Positions 48,501-59,605 of a stretch of 64,000 bases of DNA are shown in pieces (the first letter of the stretch is position 1; every line of letters begins with the position of its first letter). The stretch is from assembly GCF_029784165.1 (NCBI RefSeq), contig NC_073695.1, positions 280,092,079-280,156,078 on the forward strand. Direction: 5' to 3'. The position numbers and the translations under genes were made by a program. Source of the DNA: Wyeomyia smithii. Lineage: Eukaryota; Arthropoda; Insecta; Diptera; Culicidae. The notes below the pieces were generated by a model. That model did not search any database. It was not told the DNA's origin and saw nothing but the letters and a program-made list of their open reading frames with translations.

Positions 48501-49500
48501 TTTTCAGATGATTACCGGCTTATAACTGGCTTCCACAATTTATTCACTCACCCTTTCAAAGGCGTCCTTTGATAAACAGAAGCATCCGCCTGTAAGGTAA
48601 AAATAAAACTTTCTAACAATTCCACTTTTTCCCATCATAAAGCAATCACTGACTTTTCCGTTTTGGTTTATAGCAGCAAAGTTGCTCATTTCGCCTCGAT
48701 AGAACGATAACAGGCATGGCGACAGGTCAGAATAGGTAATGCTTTTTGTTTCGCTCGAACCTTATTCAAAATGGGTACCTACATATTTTTGTTGCCATTG
48801 CCGAGGTACTGGGCCTTATGTTCATCATTAACTGGAAATCGGCCAAGCATGTGCAAGTTGAACCTAAGCCAAAAATACCGACAGTGAAAAATAGTGACTC
48901 AGAATATGTAGTTTTTTATAAGGGAGAGTGTTGTATCCACCATATTTTTGATAAGGTATCGATTATGCTCAATATTTTATTAGTAATATTTAATGGGAGA
49001 TGGAAGTATGTAACCGAATTATTATGCGGTAACCTAAATAGGAGTTTGATAGCTTAAAAGGAGGTAATTCAATAACAATTGTAGTTCATTTTCCTATTCT
49101 GGTTTTAAAGGTGATTCTAAAATTGGACGTATTTTGCTAATGGTCACTGAGAGAAATATTTTAAATTCATCACGTAACTAATAATTTATAAATAAATCAA
49201 ATGTGATTCGTTTTTATCGAATGGGGTGTTAAGTAGTGGCACTGGTACAACACTTATCCCTATATGATTGAACTGGCGATGGCATCATTGTAGACAGGAT
49301 AATGCTAAAAATACAGCGGAAAGGTCCAATAGATCATCTGCGGAATAAGGAAAAAATGTGGGGCCGGAGTTAAGAGACGTTTGCAAATTGATTAACAGCG
49401 TAATTTTCTCTAGAGCACGTCTCAGTGACTTTGGGTTTTGACTGCTGTTTACCGAAATTCTTATATGTTTCGGTAGATAATTCTCTGGTGTATTTTTGAA
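45531..49500. other. Intergenic, nothing firm
   Basis: Frames at 46061, 46648, 47329, 47737 and 48746 lack motifs and flanking gene signals. A GGTGTCACCCC word near 48370-48390 is partly self-complementary to GGGTGACAC just before it and may be a transposon end. Confidence 0.35.
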
Positions 49501-49880
49501 GTAGAATACTTCTCTCAGGAAGTGAGGCTACAGGCTACATAGGGGTGTGAAATGAAAATCTTAAACCGAAAAAAGTGAAAAATATGTCCAATTTCAAATG
49601 CTAATAAATCGGTTAGTGTTCGATGGATTTCCTTCGTTCTTGCAGCAATAGATTGGAAAATCTTTTAAGATTCTTCCTAAAATAAGATAATTGTAATTTT
49701 ACTATTCACACTATTGTACTATTGAAAATAGTCAAGCCTTGTCAAAACGAAAAATTCGACCTCTGAATGGTCGTTATATGCTTGCTTCCCAAGCACGGTC
49801 GACAGGATCATATACCTTGCAATTGAAAACATGCTATTTGGCCTATATAAGAGCCTGTTTCAGCCGGAGCCGCTCATAAT
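49501..49880 (+). promoter_or_regulatory. TATA-containing promoter unit, copy 1
   Basis: About 350 bases similar to 52250-52600, with shared landmarks in order: AGAATACTTCTCTCAGGAAG, AATGCTAATAAATCGGTTAG, GATGGATTTCCTTCGTT, TTGTACTATTGAAAA, AAATTCGACCTCTGA (near a decayed inverted CCAAT), CCCAAGCACGGTCG, then TTGGCCTATATAAGAGC with the TATA box at 49844-49851. The downstream CTGTTTCAGCCGGAGCCGCTC is shared with 51132 onward. Confidence 0.65.
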
Positions 49881-49890
49881 AGTTCTAGAC

Positions 49891-50078
49891 AGCGACAACA
49901 GCAGTCGTCCTTCCTTAGCAGCAGCACTAGCTCTGTGGTTAGTCACCACGTCTCAGGAGCAGCGCGGTTTTTCTCAGCGTGTGTAGAGCGACAACAGCAG
50001 CCGTCCTTCCTTAGCAGCAGCACTAGCCCTGTGGTTGGTCACCACGTTTAGGAGCAGCGCGGTTTTTCTCAGCGTGTG
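49891..50078 (+). repeat. Tandem duplication, period 96 bp
   Basis: Two head-to-tail copies of AGCGACAACAGCAGYCGTCC...CTCAGCGTGTG (49891-49986 and 49987-50078), about 93% alike. It lies immediately downstream of the TATA box and its presumed start site. Confidence 0.85.
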
Positions 50079-50158
50079 TCGCCAGACAGCCATTATTCCC
50101 CCCGTGTTGGGGCAGCATGAAGATTGCCATCAGGAAATCCAATTTTGGAAATCAAAAT

Positions 50159-50200
50159 GCCTTTTTGAAGGCAAATAAACAAGTCATTGAAAGTTAATAT
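50159..50200 (+). terminator. Histone-like 3' stem-loop and downstream element, copy 1
   Basis: GCCTT-TTTG-AAGGC (50159-50172) followed by AAATAAAC and ATTGAAAGTTAAT. The layout of 5-bp stem, 4-nt loop, ACAAA-like spacer and purine-rich element resembles animal histone mRNA 3' ends. Confidence 0.45.
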
Positions 50201-50379
50201 TTTTTGTCAACGCAAGCAAGCATTCTGTGTTGCATCCTAACAATTTAAATTTGTCGCACTCGTCTAATTTACTGAATGTGAAATAGCTTCCACAGTGCAT
50301 GTTGTCCGTGTAGCTTAGTTCCCCCAATGTTAGGGCAGCTCAAAGGTTGTAATTAGCAACCGATTTTGAACCGCAACAT

Positions 50380-50430
50380 GCTTTTTTCAAGACAAATAAA
50401 AAAATAATTGAAGGTTAATAATTTTCTGGA
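50380..50430 (+). terminator. Histone-like 3' signature, copy 2, degenerate stem
   Basis: The stem region GCTTTTTTCAAGAC is damaged, but the same GACAAATAA spacer and ATTGAAGGTTAATA downstream element follow at the same distance. CCGATTTTGAA precedes it, as in the other copies. Confidence 0.4.
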
Positions 50431-50681
50431 ATCAACACAAGCAGACATTCTGTGCGGGATGCAATCAAGTTCTGTTGTAGTTGTCTAATTTTCACTTTAT
50501 TTAGTAAACCCCCCACTGTAGGGGCAGCGCAAAGGCTGCGATCAGCATAACCGACATTCAATATTAAACTGCCCTGTTAGAACGCATTCACAAAAGCAGT
50601 TAGTTCGACTATGCAGAGCTAATATGAAGTCGATTCAATCAATCAGCATAAACAGAATTTCGTCGTCTCCAAGCTGCCAAG

Positions 50682-51164
50682 TTGCAACATGATGCAACAC
50701 GCAACAGCGAGCAAACGAAATCGCTTGATGTTACAAACCGCAATAAGATACGGGTTAAAACCGTTGCGTGTGTGAGAGCACCATCGGTGTTTATTCGCTG
50801 GATACACAATCTACTGTCTTCTGAACGCAATAATCTGCTTACATGCGACATGCGACACGGGGACGGGAACATTTTCTTCAACGAAGCTGCACAACCAACA
50901 CAAAACATGTTATTTTGTTGCTTCAATGAAAGTGCTATCGGTCCGGTTCGACAAGAAATCATTTTTGTGCATCCGTGCTACGAAACTGAGGAAAAACTTT
51001 TAGAAACTGAAAAAAGAGGTGGAGCTTATCAAATGATCGCTCTGAACCAGAATGAAGTCACACATAATTTTCAAGTTATATCATTCCACCACGTACGTAA
51101 AATAATTCATTCCTATTTTCATCCCTATGTAAGAGCCTGTTTTAGTCGAAGCCGCTCAGAGTAG
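50682..51164 (+). CDS. Hypothetical ORF, 160 aa, doubtful
   Basis: The longest unexplained frame on this strand in the region. It has no signal peptide, no membrane span and no motif I know; it includes LLTCDMRHGDGNIFF and a CYETEEKLLE stretch. Its last codons run through the degenerate promoter copy at 51126, so at least the C-terminal part is probably not real. It could be chance in a locally GC-richer repeat block, or a remnant of whatever the surrounding promoter units once drove. Confidence 0.25.
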   Translation: MQHDATRNSEQTKSLDVTNRNKIRVKTVACVRAPSVFIRWIHNLLSSERNNLLTCDMRHGDGNIFFNEAAQPTQNMLFCCFNESAIGPVRQEIIFVHPCYETEEKLLETEKRGGAYQMIALNQNEVTHNFQVISFHHVRKIIHSYFHPYVRACFSRSRSE

Positions 51165-51215
51165 TTCTGAACAGCGACGACAGCAGTCCTCCCTTAGCAG
51201 CAGCGGGAGTGAGCA
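51120..51215 (+). promoter_or_regulatory. Promoter unit, degenerate copy (TATGTAAG)
   Basis: CCTATGTAAGAGCCTGTTTTAGTCGAAGCCGCTCAGAGTAGTTCTGAACAGCGACGACAGCAGTC matches 49842-49905 with scattered changes, including a mutated TATA box. (Only landmark words are meant: TATGTAAG, GCCGCTCA, AGCGACGACAGCAG.). Confidence 0.55.
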
Positions 51216-51234
51216 GTGGGTACCATCGATAGCG

Positions 51235-51450
51235 GATAGCGGCCACAACTGTGGCATGGCTGCGAATAAGCGTAGCAGTTTCAGCGGATCTCACCATCGA
51301 TAGCAGCAGGGCCAGCAGATGCAGGTACAGCGGATATCAATGGCGGCCACAACTGTGGCATGGCTACGGATAGCGTTGCAGTTGCTCAGCAGTTGGGCCA
51401 GCGTATAGCGGCCACAACTGTGGCATGGCTATGCATAGCGTAGCTGTTGC
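51235..51450 (+). repeat. Three spaced copies of a GCGGCCACAACTGTGGCATG module
   Basis: Copies start at about 51238, 51343 and 51408, each followed by GCTRYGNATAGCGT-like sequence. GCCACAACTGTGGC is itself a short palindrome around an E-box-like CAACTG. The intervening text is rich in AGCAG/GCAGC words. Confidence 0.75.
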
Positions 51451-51593
51451 AGCGGGTAGATCAGCATCGATAGTAGCAGGGTCAGCTGATGCAACGACAC
51501 TCCCTTCACTAAAATGCTGTTTCAGTGTGGTAGCGGGAAGCATCAGCAGCAGGCTTGCATGAAGTGAATACATCAGCCAGCAACTTTCTCTAA

Positions 51594-51739
51594 GGCCTCT
51601 GCCATAGTAGACGCGAAAAGCGGCGCGAACCGATTCGCTCGGCCGTAGGTTGATGTACAGCTCTACTGATGGCTGTACATTAACCTACAGCTGAGCGAAT
51701 CGGTTCGCGTCACTTTTCGCATCTATTATGGCAGAGGCC
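51594..51739. other. 146-bp palindrome P1
   Basis: The two arms (about 67 bases each) are complementary with roughly seven mismatches, starting GGCCTCTGCCATA and ending in its complement, with a short central ACTGATG loop between GTACAG words. TAA flanks both sides (51591-51593 and 51740-51742 allow a TAA duplication). It is related to P2 at 52767. Confidence 0.8.
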
Positions 51740-51832
51740 TAATGGGAAAGTTGTATCAGTTTGTTCAGAAGAATATTATTGTCGGTAATATTGCAGAGAT
51801 GCGATTGCGTAAATCCGATTTTGAATTGAACA

Positions 51833-51890
51833 ATTGTTCTTTTGAGAACAAATAACACACTTATTTGAAGAGTTAATAGCTTTTGGTACC
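51833..51890 (+). terminator. Histone-like 3' stem-loop, best copy (3)
   Basis: TTGTTCT-TTTG-AGAACAA (51834-51851) forms a perfect 7-bp stem with a 4-nt loop, followed by ATAACAC and TTATTTGAAGAGTTAATA. The preceding ATCCGATTTTGAATTGAAC is the shared 5' flank. Confidence 0.5.
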
Positions 51891-52198
51891 AATAGCAGTA
51901 TAGTGACAGCCTCAGCGGTAGATGCAGATGCAGCCGGTACTTCCCTGAGGCCGATGTAAAGGTAAATGGGAGCAGCACGGCGAAACAGTTCGGGTTATGC
52001 TTAGACGCGCGTCATTTTTCGTTGTTGATATTCCCCACATGAAACGACGCGCTTTCGTATGATAGCGGTGGTATTAGCGGTAGATGCATTTGCCAACACT
52101 TCCTCCAGTTTAGCCGTGTCTAGTTTTCAATGTGAAAACACCTTTCTCATTGTGTTGACCGTGCGCCTTAGTCCTCACTATCAATGATAAATTGAACA

Positions 52199-52250
52199 AT
52201 TGTCCTTATAAGGACAAAAAATGAATTAATGAAGATTTAATTTTGAATTA
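52199..52250 (+). terminator. Histone-like 3' stem-loop, copy 4
   Basis: TTGTCCT-TATA-AGGACAA (52200-52217), again 7 bp with a 4-nt loop, followed by AAAAATGAATTAATGAAGATTTAAT. The preceding AAATTGAACAA is shared with copies 3 and 5. Confidence 0.5.
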
Positions 52251-52600
52251 GAATACTTCTCTCAGGAAGTTCGGCTACATAGGGATGTAAAATGAAAATC
52301 TAAAACTGAAAAAAGTGAGAAAAATTTCAAATGCTAATAAATCGGTTAGTTTTCGATGGATTTCCTTCGTTTTTGCAGCAATCGATTAGAAAATCTTCTA
52401 AGATTCCTACCAAATGCATTAAATTGCAATTTTATCATTCGAACTATTGTACTATTGAAAACTTTAAAGCCTTGTCAAAACACAAAATTCGACCTCTGAT
52501 TAGTCGTTATACCGCGCTTTCCCAAGCACGGTCGGCAGAGTTATGGACCTAGTAAATTGGGAATGCATCATTTGGCCTATATAAGAGCTTCATCAGATAA
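52250..52600 (+). promoter_or_regulatory. TATA-containing promoter unit, copy 3
   Basis: Same landmarks as 49501-49880; TATATAAG at 52578-52585. It follows histone-like 3' end 4 directly, as neighbouring units in a tandem gene cluster would. Confidence 0.65.
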
Positions 52601-52627
52601 TAAACAAACATTTCATCGGATATTAAA

Positions 52628-52690
52628 TTGAACAACTGAAATTTGAAGAACACAAATGATTATTTGAAGAGTTAATATTTTCTCGTTTTG
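52628..52690 (+). terminator. Histone-like 3' signature, copy 5, damaged stem
   Basis: AAATTGAACAACTGAAATTTGAAGAACACAAAT retains the flank and spacer but not the stem; GATTATTTGAAGAGTTAATATTTT follows as in copy 3. It comes only about 50 bases after the TATA box, so the body of that unit is deleted. (Landmarks: TTGAACAAC, AACACAAAT, TTTGAAGAGTTAAT.). Confidence 0.4.
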
Positions 52691-52766
52691 CGTTTTTCCA
52701 AAGTTAATTATCTTCATCTACATGCATACTCTGACTATTATTACGTGTTTGCGTCGCTCAGTGTTT

Positions 52767-52927
52767 GGCTACGGTCATGCAGAACGCAAATAACGGCGCG
52801 ATGCGATTCGGCAAGACGAAATCTGTTGAAATGTATAGCTCTACTTCGCCTTAAAAAGAGCTGTACATTTCACCACTGTAAGGCGAATCGCATCGCGCCG
52901 GCATTCGCGTTCTGCATAACCGTAGCC
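52767..52927. other. 161-bp palindrome P2, homologous to P1
   Basis: Arms start GGCTACGGTCATGCAGAAC and end in its near-complement; the centre holds AGCTCT...AGAGCT around an ACTTCGCC loop. It aligns along its whole length with P1 (shared CGGCGCGA, CGATTCG, AGCTCTAC, TGTACATT). TTT flanks both sides. Confidence 0.8.
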
Positions 52928-55900
52928 TTTGTTCCGTTCCCGTTTAATGATGTCGTATTAAATGTGCATATTACAATTCGGCAGCACTTCAACTTCTCAT
53001 TTGCACAAAATTTAAAAATATCCAATGAACTTCATTCAAAATATCAGACAAAAAGAAATTACAATACTGCCAATGAACGGTCAACGTTTATTTACTAGAA
53101 AAAATGACTGACACGCAAGCAGCCAGGTTATCTTTCTTGTAAAAGTATTCTACTTCAACCTTGCGGTCGTGGCTTTGCAAACAACCTTCTTGTGATTTTT
53201 TTAAAAATACCAAACTTCCATTCAAATCTTATTTCCCCTTAACTACAAAATGCAGAAAAATATTTTTTGAAACCGATTTGTTTATTTATTACAGAGAAAA
53301 ATCTCATTGACGATTACTCTACATTTTGAATGAGATTAATTAATAATATACGAAAGGGAAAAGCAGCTGTCATATTGGGCACTGGGGTATGATTTATTAC
53401 TACGCCTATCACACAAAATGTAGGAAACTGTATATGAGATTTAGTTTTTACAACAAGGCTAAGTCTACGTGCGTCACATTATTATTCTAACATAAAATAT
53501 ATAGGGCCGCTGTGTTTATGTATCGAATCGTATTGCTGATGAAAAAATAAATGAATTCTAAACCAAGAATCACCAGTCAGTGGTTAGTGATGTGATGCTG
53601 TTTATCGAGGCAGATTGTGTTTTTCTATGTGAACAAATTGGGGTGGATTATTTTATATTCGAATAACCCACCAGCTGGATTTGAATGGTATAAAACCGAT
53701 AAAATCCACTTATAGCGATAAGGGGACTAACCCACGTGTGGTCCAGTAACTTCATACGGAGATGACAGTTAAAGAAGAACAGTTAAAGTGTCGTAAAGCT
53801 TTTCTGGCTACTAAATTTTCTTTGTGCATGTTCGAATGTTTCATTTCAACACAAGTGCACTAGAATAAGAGTTGGATACTTAGTTTGGGTGGTTACGTTG
53901 TTTAAACAAAGTAAATATTGCTTTAAGTCATATAATATTTTATAAACCCAATTTTCATTTTGGTAACTCAAATGAATTGAAGCAAACTTTGCAATCCATT
54001 GAAGAAATGTTTCCAATACTCGATTTTTTACCTAATAATATGTATTAGTATCACCCCACGGCAAAACTGAGACAACCGAAGCCAATGGGAGTAGCACTTT
54101 CTCACATAGCATTAAGAACATAACGAAGTGTGGTCGCTGAGTGCGGTTTATTTTGTTTTGTTCGATTGCCGTTTTTGCTTGATTTCGAATGATGACTTGC
54201 CGAGTATTTGGAAAAATCTGTTGAGCTTGCAGGAAAATGATAGTGTTACAGTTTTATGGTTCACCATTGGTAAAAGAAATTGACCCAACATCATCCAGGA
54301 TTGCTGTTGCTTGGCACTTGCTGCGAAGCTTCCTGCCCCGGGGAAAGTTATTTTACACCTTCTCTTTCAGTGAATTTGTCGAAGCAGAACGACAAATATC
54401 AGTGATCAGTGAAGTGACTTCGAATCTGAGTACCTTTAGCATCCGTTCAGATCCTACTTTGGAAAAGGAATGGTCTTATTAGTAATCCTCGTACTATGAT
54501 TTTTTTTTGTTCTGTCTTAGCTTCGCTCTGACATTTACTATGTATGAAGTAGCACTGTTTGCTTGAGCTCATCAAAAGTGCATCAACGTTCAATATTGTC
54601 CAAATAGCACACTATGAAGTAGGAAAAAAGATATTCCCACCGCATATATTTGTGATTCAACTTATTGGAATAACTTTTTTTCAATGAGATATATTAAACA
54701 TTGGAAACAACTATTTTTTTTTTATTAAGGTTGAATTTTATTTTTTATTTCTGTCCCTGTCATAAAACATCAAGGTTAAAAACATCATGGTAATTAGCAA
54801 AAACTTGACACAGCGAGTTGTGCATTTAAGCGAGTGGTCTGTGTCTCATCTTAATTCATAGATTCAATAAATTATTGTCGTTGGTCACATGGTTGGTAAG
54901 TGTAAATTAGTTCAAATGAAGTGAATGGATTGGAAATCTATTTTCGGTTAAGCAGTTTCAATTTGGAAACAGTTTACTTGCTGTCATCATGAACAGTAAT
55001 CAATACAGCTATCACGCATGTTTGTCATCTCATTTTCATCTCAATGGGGCGTAATTTTATGTTGATTCTTTGTTGGACTACAACCAGGCTGCAAGGATAG
55101 TTTGGGTATTCGTATTAATAATCACATCCGTTTCGATATAACTTTCAATGACACGTTTAGAAGTAACCGCCATCAGGCTGCTGACAGTTAGATGAAAGAT
55201 TTATTGGGCCAAAGTTCGACCTACAATCGACAAACGCATATAATAGGAGTTTTCTTTTGCTTTCGTCGCCTTATGAGCAATTTTACTTTTGACTACAGCG
55301 TGCAGTGAATCCCTCGTCCTTTTTGGGTAGCGCTAAAAACGGACTTCTTAGAATGGTCGTAAATCATGTGAAAAGAGATTGAGTATTTGTTGTAGCTTCT
55401 TGTCCACTCCTTACTATATTGATTGATTTTATTCATGTTGTCATATTAAAGGGGAATTTATTTGATTATCGGATCATTTGGTGTGGCGAAGGCTGATTTA
55501 TAGCTTTTATGATAGTGCTTTGAATTGCGAATCAAAGGAAGCAACAAAAAATTTAATCGCGGTGGACTGATGATAGGCTAATATTTGGAAATTTTATTAT
55601 TGTTGTTAACCCACTGATTGTCAAAATCATAATCATGATTGAAACAATTATATTTCTGTCATGACGGCTTTCTGTGTTTAGTGAGTAACAGAATATTTTC
55701 ACGAAGCATTAGGGTGCACAATTTTAACGCAAGCGATTGACTCTTTTGTTGCGGTAATTTCTTAAAGTGGCAAATCCTACACGTTATAACCGAGACGTTA
55801 GACACGATGCAGTAATATTAATTGAAAAGTTTCACACCCGTTATGCCCGGAAGCAAGCTTGTGAATTCATAAAATTAAACTTTCTCTCGTTTCTCCTTCT

Positions 55901-56869
55901 ACTTCTACTCAACGTCCCCATGTTGGCAACATTGGAACTAGTAACATGTGCGTTATCAATCCTACATATACATGTAGTCCAAGTCGATCAAGCTGCAACG
56001 CAACACAGAAAGTAGAACGGAATATATGCATACATCTGTATCTGTACTTCAAACCTCTTGTACTGAGTATTACGAATATGAACTGAGGTTTCCAGACTGG
56101 ATTTTTTACCTGCAAAATTACCTGCAAAAAAGAAGTACAGCAACAAAATTACAAAAATAGTTTATTGTGCTGAACTTAATGTTCGTCTACATACCCCTAT
56201 TGCATTTTCTGTCATAAATAATCGCGCTCAGATATGGATATATCGTTCGAAAAGCTGTTATAGATTCAAAGTTACATGCAATTGAACTTCAAATTTTCCG
56301 CCTTTTCACTTCGTATAAAATTGTCGGTACACCATTCCATTAGAGCTGATAACTTTATTACACCCTTATGATTCTTTGCTATTGCAACCGACAATGGAAA
56401 CTCCATCAAGGGCACAATATATTTCCACTTTCCCTTCTGGCTCAAACAAACTCAGCGCACCGATCTGAGTAATGAAATTATTTACCTTTCCTCTATAGCA
56501 CTTGTAAGTTGTAAGAATATTATTTCAGTGCAGGCTAACTTGAGCACAAGTCATTTTTTACAAAGTTGAGCTCAAAACTGTTGATGAAGATTTTACTTCA
56601 TATTAATAGTACATATGTTCGAAATAAATGTGACGTCATGTGTATTCTTAACGTGGAGGTGAATAAACTGGAACCTTTGGCGCCTTTTAAATACCGCTTT
56701 TTGAATACTACTACTCGAAAGATATTGTCAAGCAAACTATTCTTAAATGATGTTTTGTTTGAAAGTTATATGCACGAAGAGCAAGCAGAACAGGTGACAC
56801 TGAATTGCGTGTTTATCGGTTATTATTAAAAAAAAATATTTGGAATTAAAATATTATTCAGTGTCACGG
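52928..56869. other. Intergenic, nothing firm
   Basis: Frames at 54237-54482 (81 aa) and 55767-56015 (82 aa) have no recognisable family or gene signals. Confidence 0.35.
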
Positions 56870-57000
56870 TTGGTCTCGATGCTCGCTGGTCTAACAATTC
56901 ATAGGAATGGTTGATTATCTATATTCTTTTTTTTCCGGTTTGAGCTTTAAGAGTGCACTTTGTTCATTTTTTTCATCAGTGTTATCAACTCAATGGAAAT
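56870..57000 (+). mobile_element. ACACTGGT-family MITE, partial copy 5
   Basis: Contains TTCATAGGAATGGTTGA, CCGGTTTGAGCTTTAAGAGTGCAC and a decayed right end CATCAGTGTTATC, collinear with the right half of copy 3. The left half is missing. (Landmarks only.). Confidence 0.5.
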
Positions 57001-59605
57001 CAAACACCTACGCATACATTAGCAAACATCAATTTAGTTTGGTCATACTAAATTAAATTGGCTAGGGTATCGGGGGTATTTTGGCCACCTTTAGGTAGTG
57101 TTTGCACAATTTTTCGAAAAAACACGATTTTTTCAAAATAAATACCTGCTGTATTATACCATTGTTAAGAGCTGTCAATTTGGCATACAATGTTGCAATT
57201 TATTGGAAATAGCCTAGAAATATCAAAATTTCTATGAAGTATGTACTAATACGATGTTTTGGACCACCAAGTTTAAATTCTGACCCACCTCTATATTTGA
57301 TTCCTGGGTGAAATATTTCAGACTAATTATATATTTAGGATCATAATCGATCTTATTAGAGTGGAAATAGTGGATTTGAGGAGGACATCCTATAAAATTT
57401 TTGCAATTTTAGGAATCTGAAAATGAAAATTTTCGGACTTATAGCGGTTTTACAGGTAATTGCAGCCAGTTTTATGTCGTTAAATGTAGTAATTAAATTG
57501 AGAAATGTTTGTTACAAGCTGCTTCACCGTCAGGGCGCAACGCCCGAATAGCAAACAAAGAGTTGTCGAAACTTTACATGGCCAATATCTATGAGTTTGC
57601 TTTAGACGAAGACACACAAATTTTGCCGCATACTATGTCTTGAACTAATACAACAAACAATATCGCACACTAATTTTAAAATAATACTACCTGGAGCTAG
57701 TATTTTGGGAAAAATTATAGGGTCGTGACACTTGAAATCTTCTTCCATGTTGTGAGCTTTAATAGCATTATTTTGAATCTACTTCCAGTAGACCTACGCC
57801 GAATTTGTTTGAATGTGAAATTAGATAAATTTAAATACATGTTGGTTTGGTTAGCAACATACTTCCGAAACATATATTCCCGTTTCAAAACATTCCAGTG
57901 ATTCACAGTAGTTGGTTCTCGGAATATTCCACATAGTATGGGACATTACGCACAGCATCAACAACAACTTGAATTAAAGCTTAATACCACCGAAACATGA
58001 TACATTTGGTGCGCATTTTCCAGTGCACCCTGGCTGGATACGCTGTGCATGACGTGTAGTTGCTTCTCATTGTTAATCATAAATTATTTACAATGAAGTT
58101 TGTCTCGGTGGGGTTGGCTGGCAATAATTTCCAGCATTCTTTCCACTTGAAACAAGATTTATTGAGGTCAATATAAATTTTATGTACTTCTGCCCACTAT
58201 CACTTTGGGTAATAACCTCATACGGGGGGTAGAAGATTTGCATTTTATTATTTTTTTAAAAATTATTTACAATTTTTTTATTTTATTTGATTACTTTGAA
58301 CTAATAGGTGTCGTTTTCTTCCTCTTTTAGCTGTAGAAACACCTAAGACAAGATTACATGTTAGATTACACTGTAGAAACACCTAAGACAAGATTACACG
58401 TTTATACGGAAGTCATAGCTGAAACACATGTCCAGGTTTCAAACTTAATAAAAAATTGCGCTAATAATTGATGTGGTTTCGCACCATCGTACTTTTGCAT
58501 GCGCATAAATGTAATTGTGTTTGGGCACGAAAGTTAATTTTGGAAAAACCGTGAATCATTAACTATCAATCGGTAGCAAATGGTGTAATGGTAATATTAA
58601 ACTTATGGTTTGTTGTAGTTGTCGACCAGTTGTTTGCCAATAATGATTCGACTAATTTGCAGTACATTTTTGGCTCCGTTTCCTATATCGTATTAAGTTT
58701 GAAATTATTTAATCTAAAAAATTTCATTTTTTATCGCTTGGTAAAACCCTTTTGTGGTCTTGGAAAAACAGATAAACAGTTTGCGCTTAAGAAATACATG
58801 CGAGTTAACCAACCATTCTGGTGTGGACATGCATTTCCCTGCTGCTGTGTGCTGGGTGTTGACCGAAAAATAAACGATTTGTGTCCGCTTCAATTTCCTG
58901 GAGGGAACTTAGAGGACCGTCGTTGCACAAACATTGGCTCACTTACTGGCATGACAAGACCAACTTTGCCTTTGTCGGCTGCAAACGCCGTCTGTGGTTT
59001 TAATGTTAATGTTGATGCTGGCTAGTGCGGTAAAAGGAGAGAGACATTTGAAGGATCTCTGGGATTATGACACAGGAGTGGGGGACTAAGGAAAACAAGC
59101 TGATCGGCTGGTCCCGTATTGCGACAAGGGAAGACTCCTAGCGTTATAGTATTAAGAAAAGTAGAAAAGGATAGCGAGAAACAATCATGTTTACTATACG
59201 GTTCGAAGAATATCCCTACACACTTAGATTTTATTGCCGAGAATTCAACAGCTGATAAATTCAGCGAATTGTTCTACAAGTTTTCGGCAGAACTGCCAAG
59301 AATTTCGGCAAACAAAATGTCAATACATGCTGGTTTACGGTAGATCGATATACTTGCTTAATGTTCGTCGAAATATACTGCTGACATTCGTTAAAAATTT
59401 CGCCGAGCTCAATCAGCTGTTGGGAAGTTTGCCGAGATAAATTAAGTGTGTATATTCGCATCAGCAGAATTCTAGGAGTAACGGTAATAAACTTACAAAC
59501 ATAACACAATTCGAACATTTTGAATGAGTCAACTTACATTCATTTTTGTTCGATTTTATTTTAGAGAAATCTTCTGTGTTATTATCAATTAATGAAAGAC
59601 ATACG
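57001..59605. other. Intergenic with a small tandem duplication
   Basis: CTGTAGAAACACCTAAGAC... occurs at 58331-58358 and 58371-58398 (period 40). The 145-aa frame at 58588-59025 has no recognised motif and a composition like noncoding DNA. Confidence 0.4.

Noticed and set aside
50100..50130. Histone H2A remnant suggested by CTGCCCCAACA on the minus strand
   Set aside because: The orientation is opposite to the 3' stem-loops and similarity ends after about ten bases.
49501..52720. Solo LTRs of a BEL/Pao-type retrotransposon
   Set aside because: The TATA box and downstream AATAAA-like words could fit an LTR, but I found no TG...CA termini or target duplications, and the perfect stem-loops with compensatory bases fit histone-type 3' ends better. 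Not excluded.
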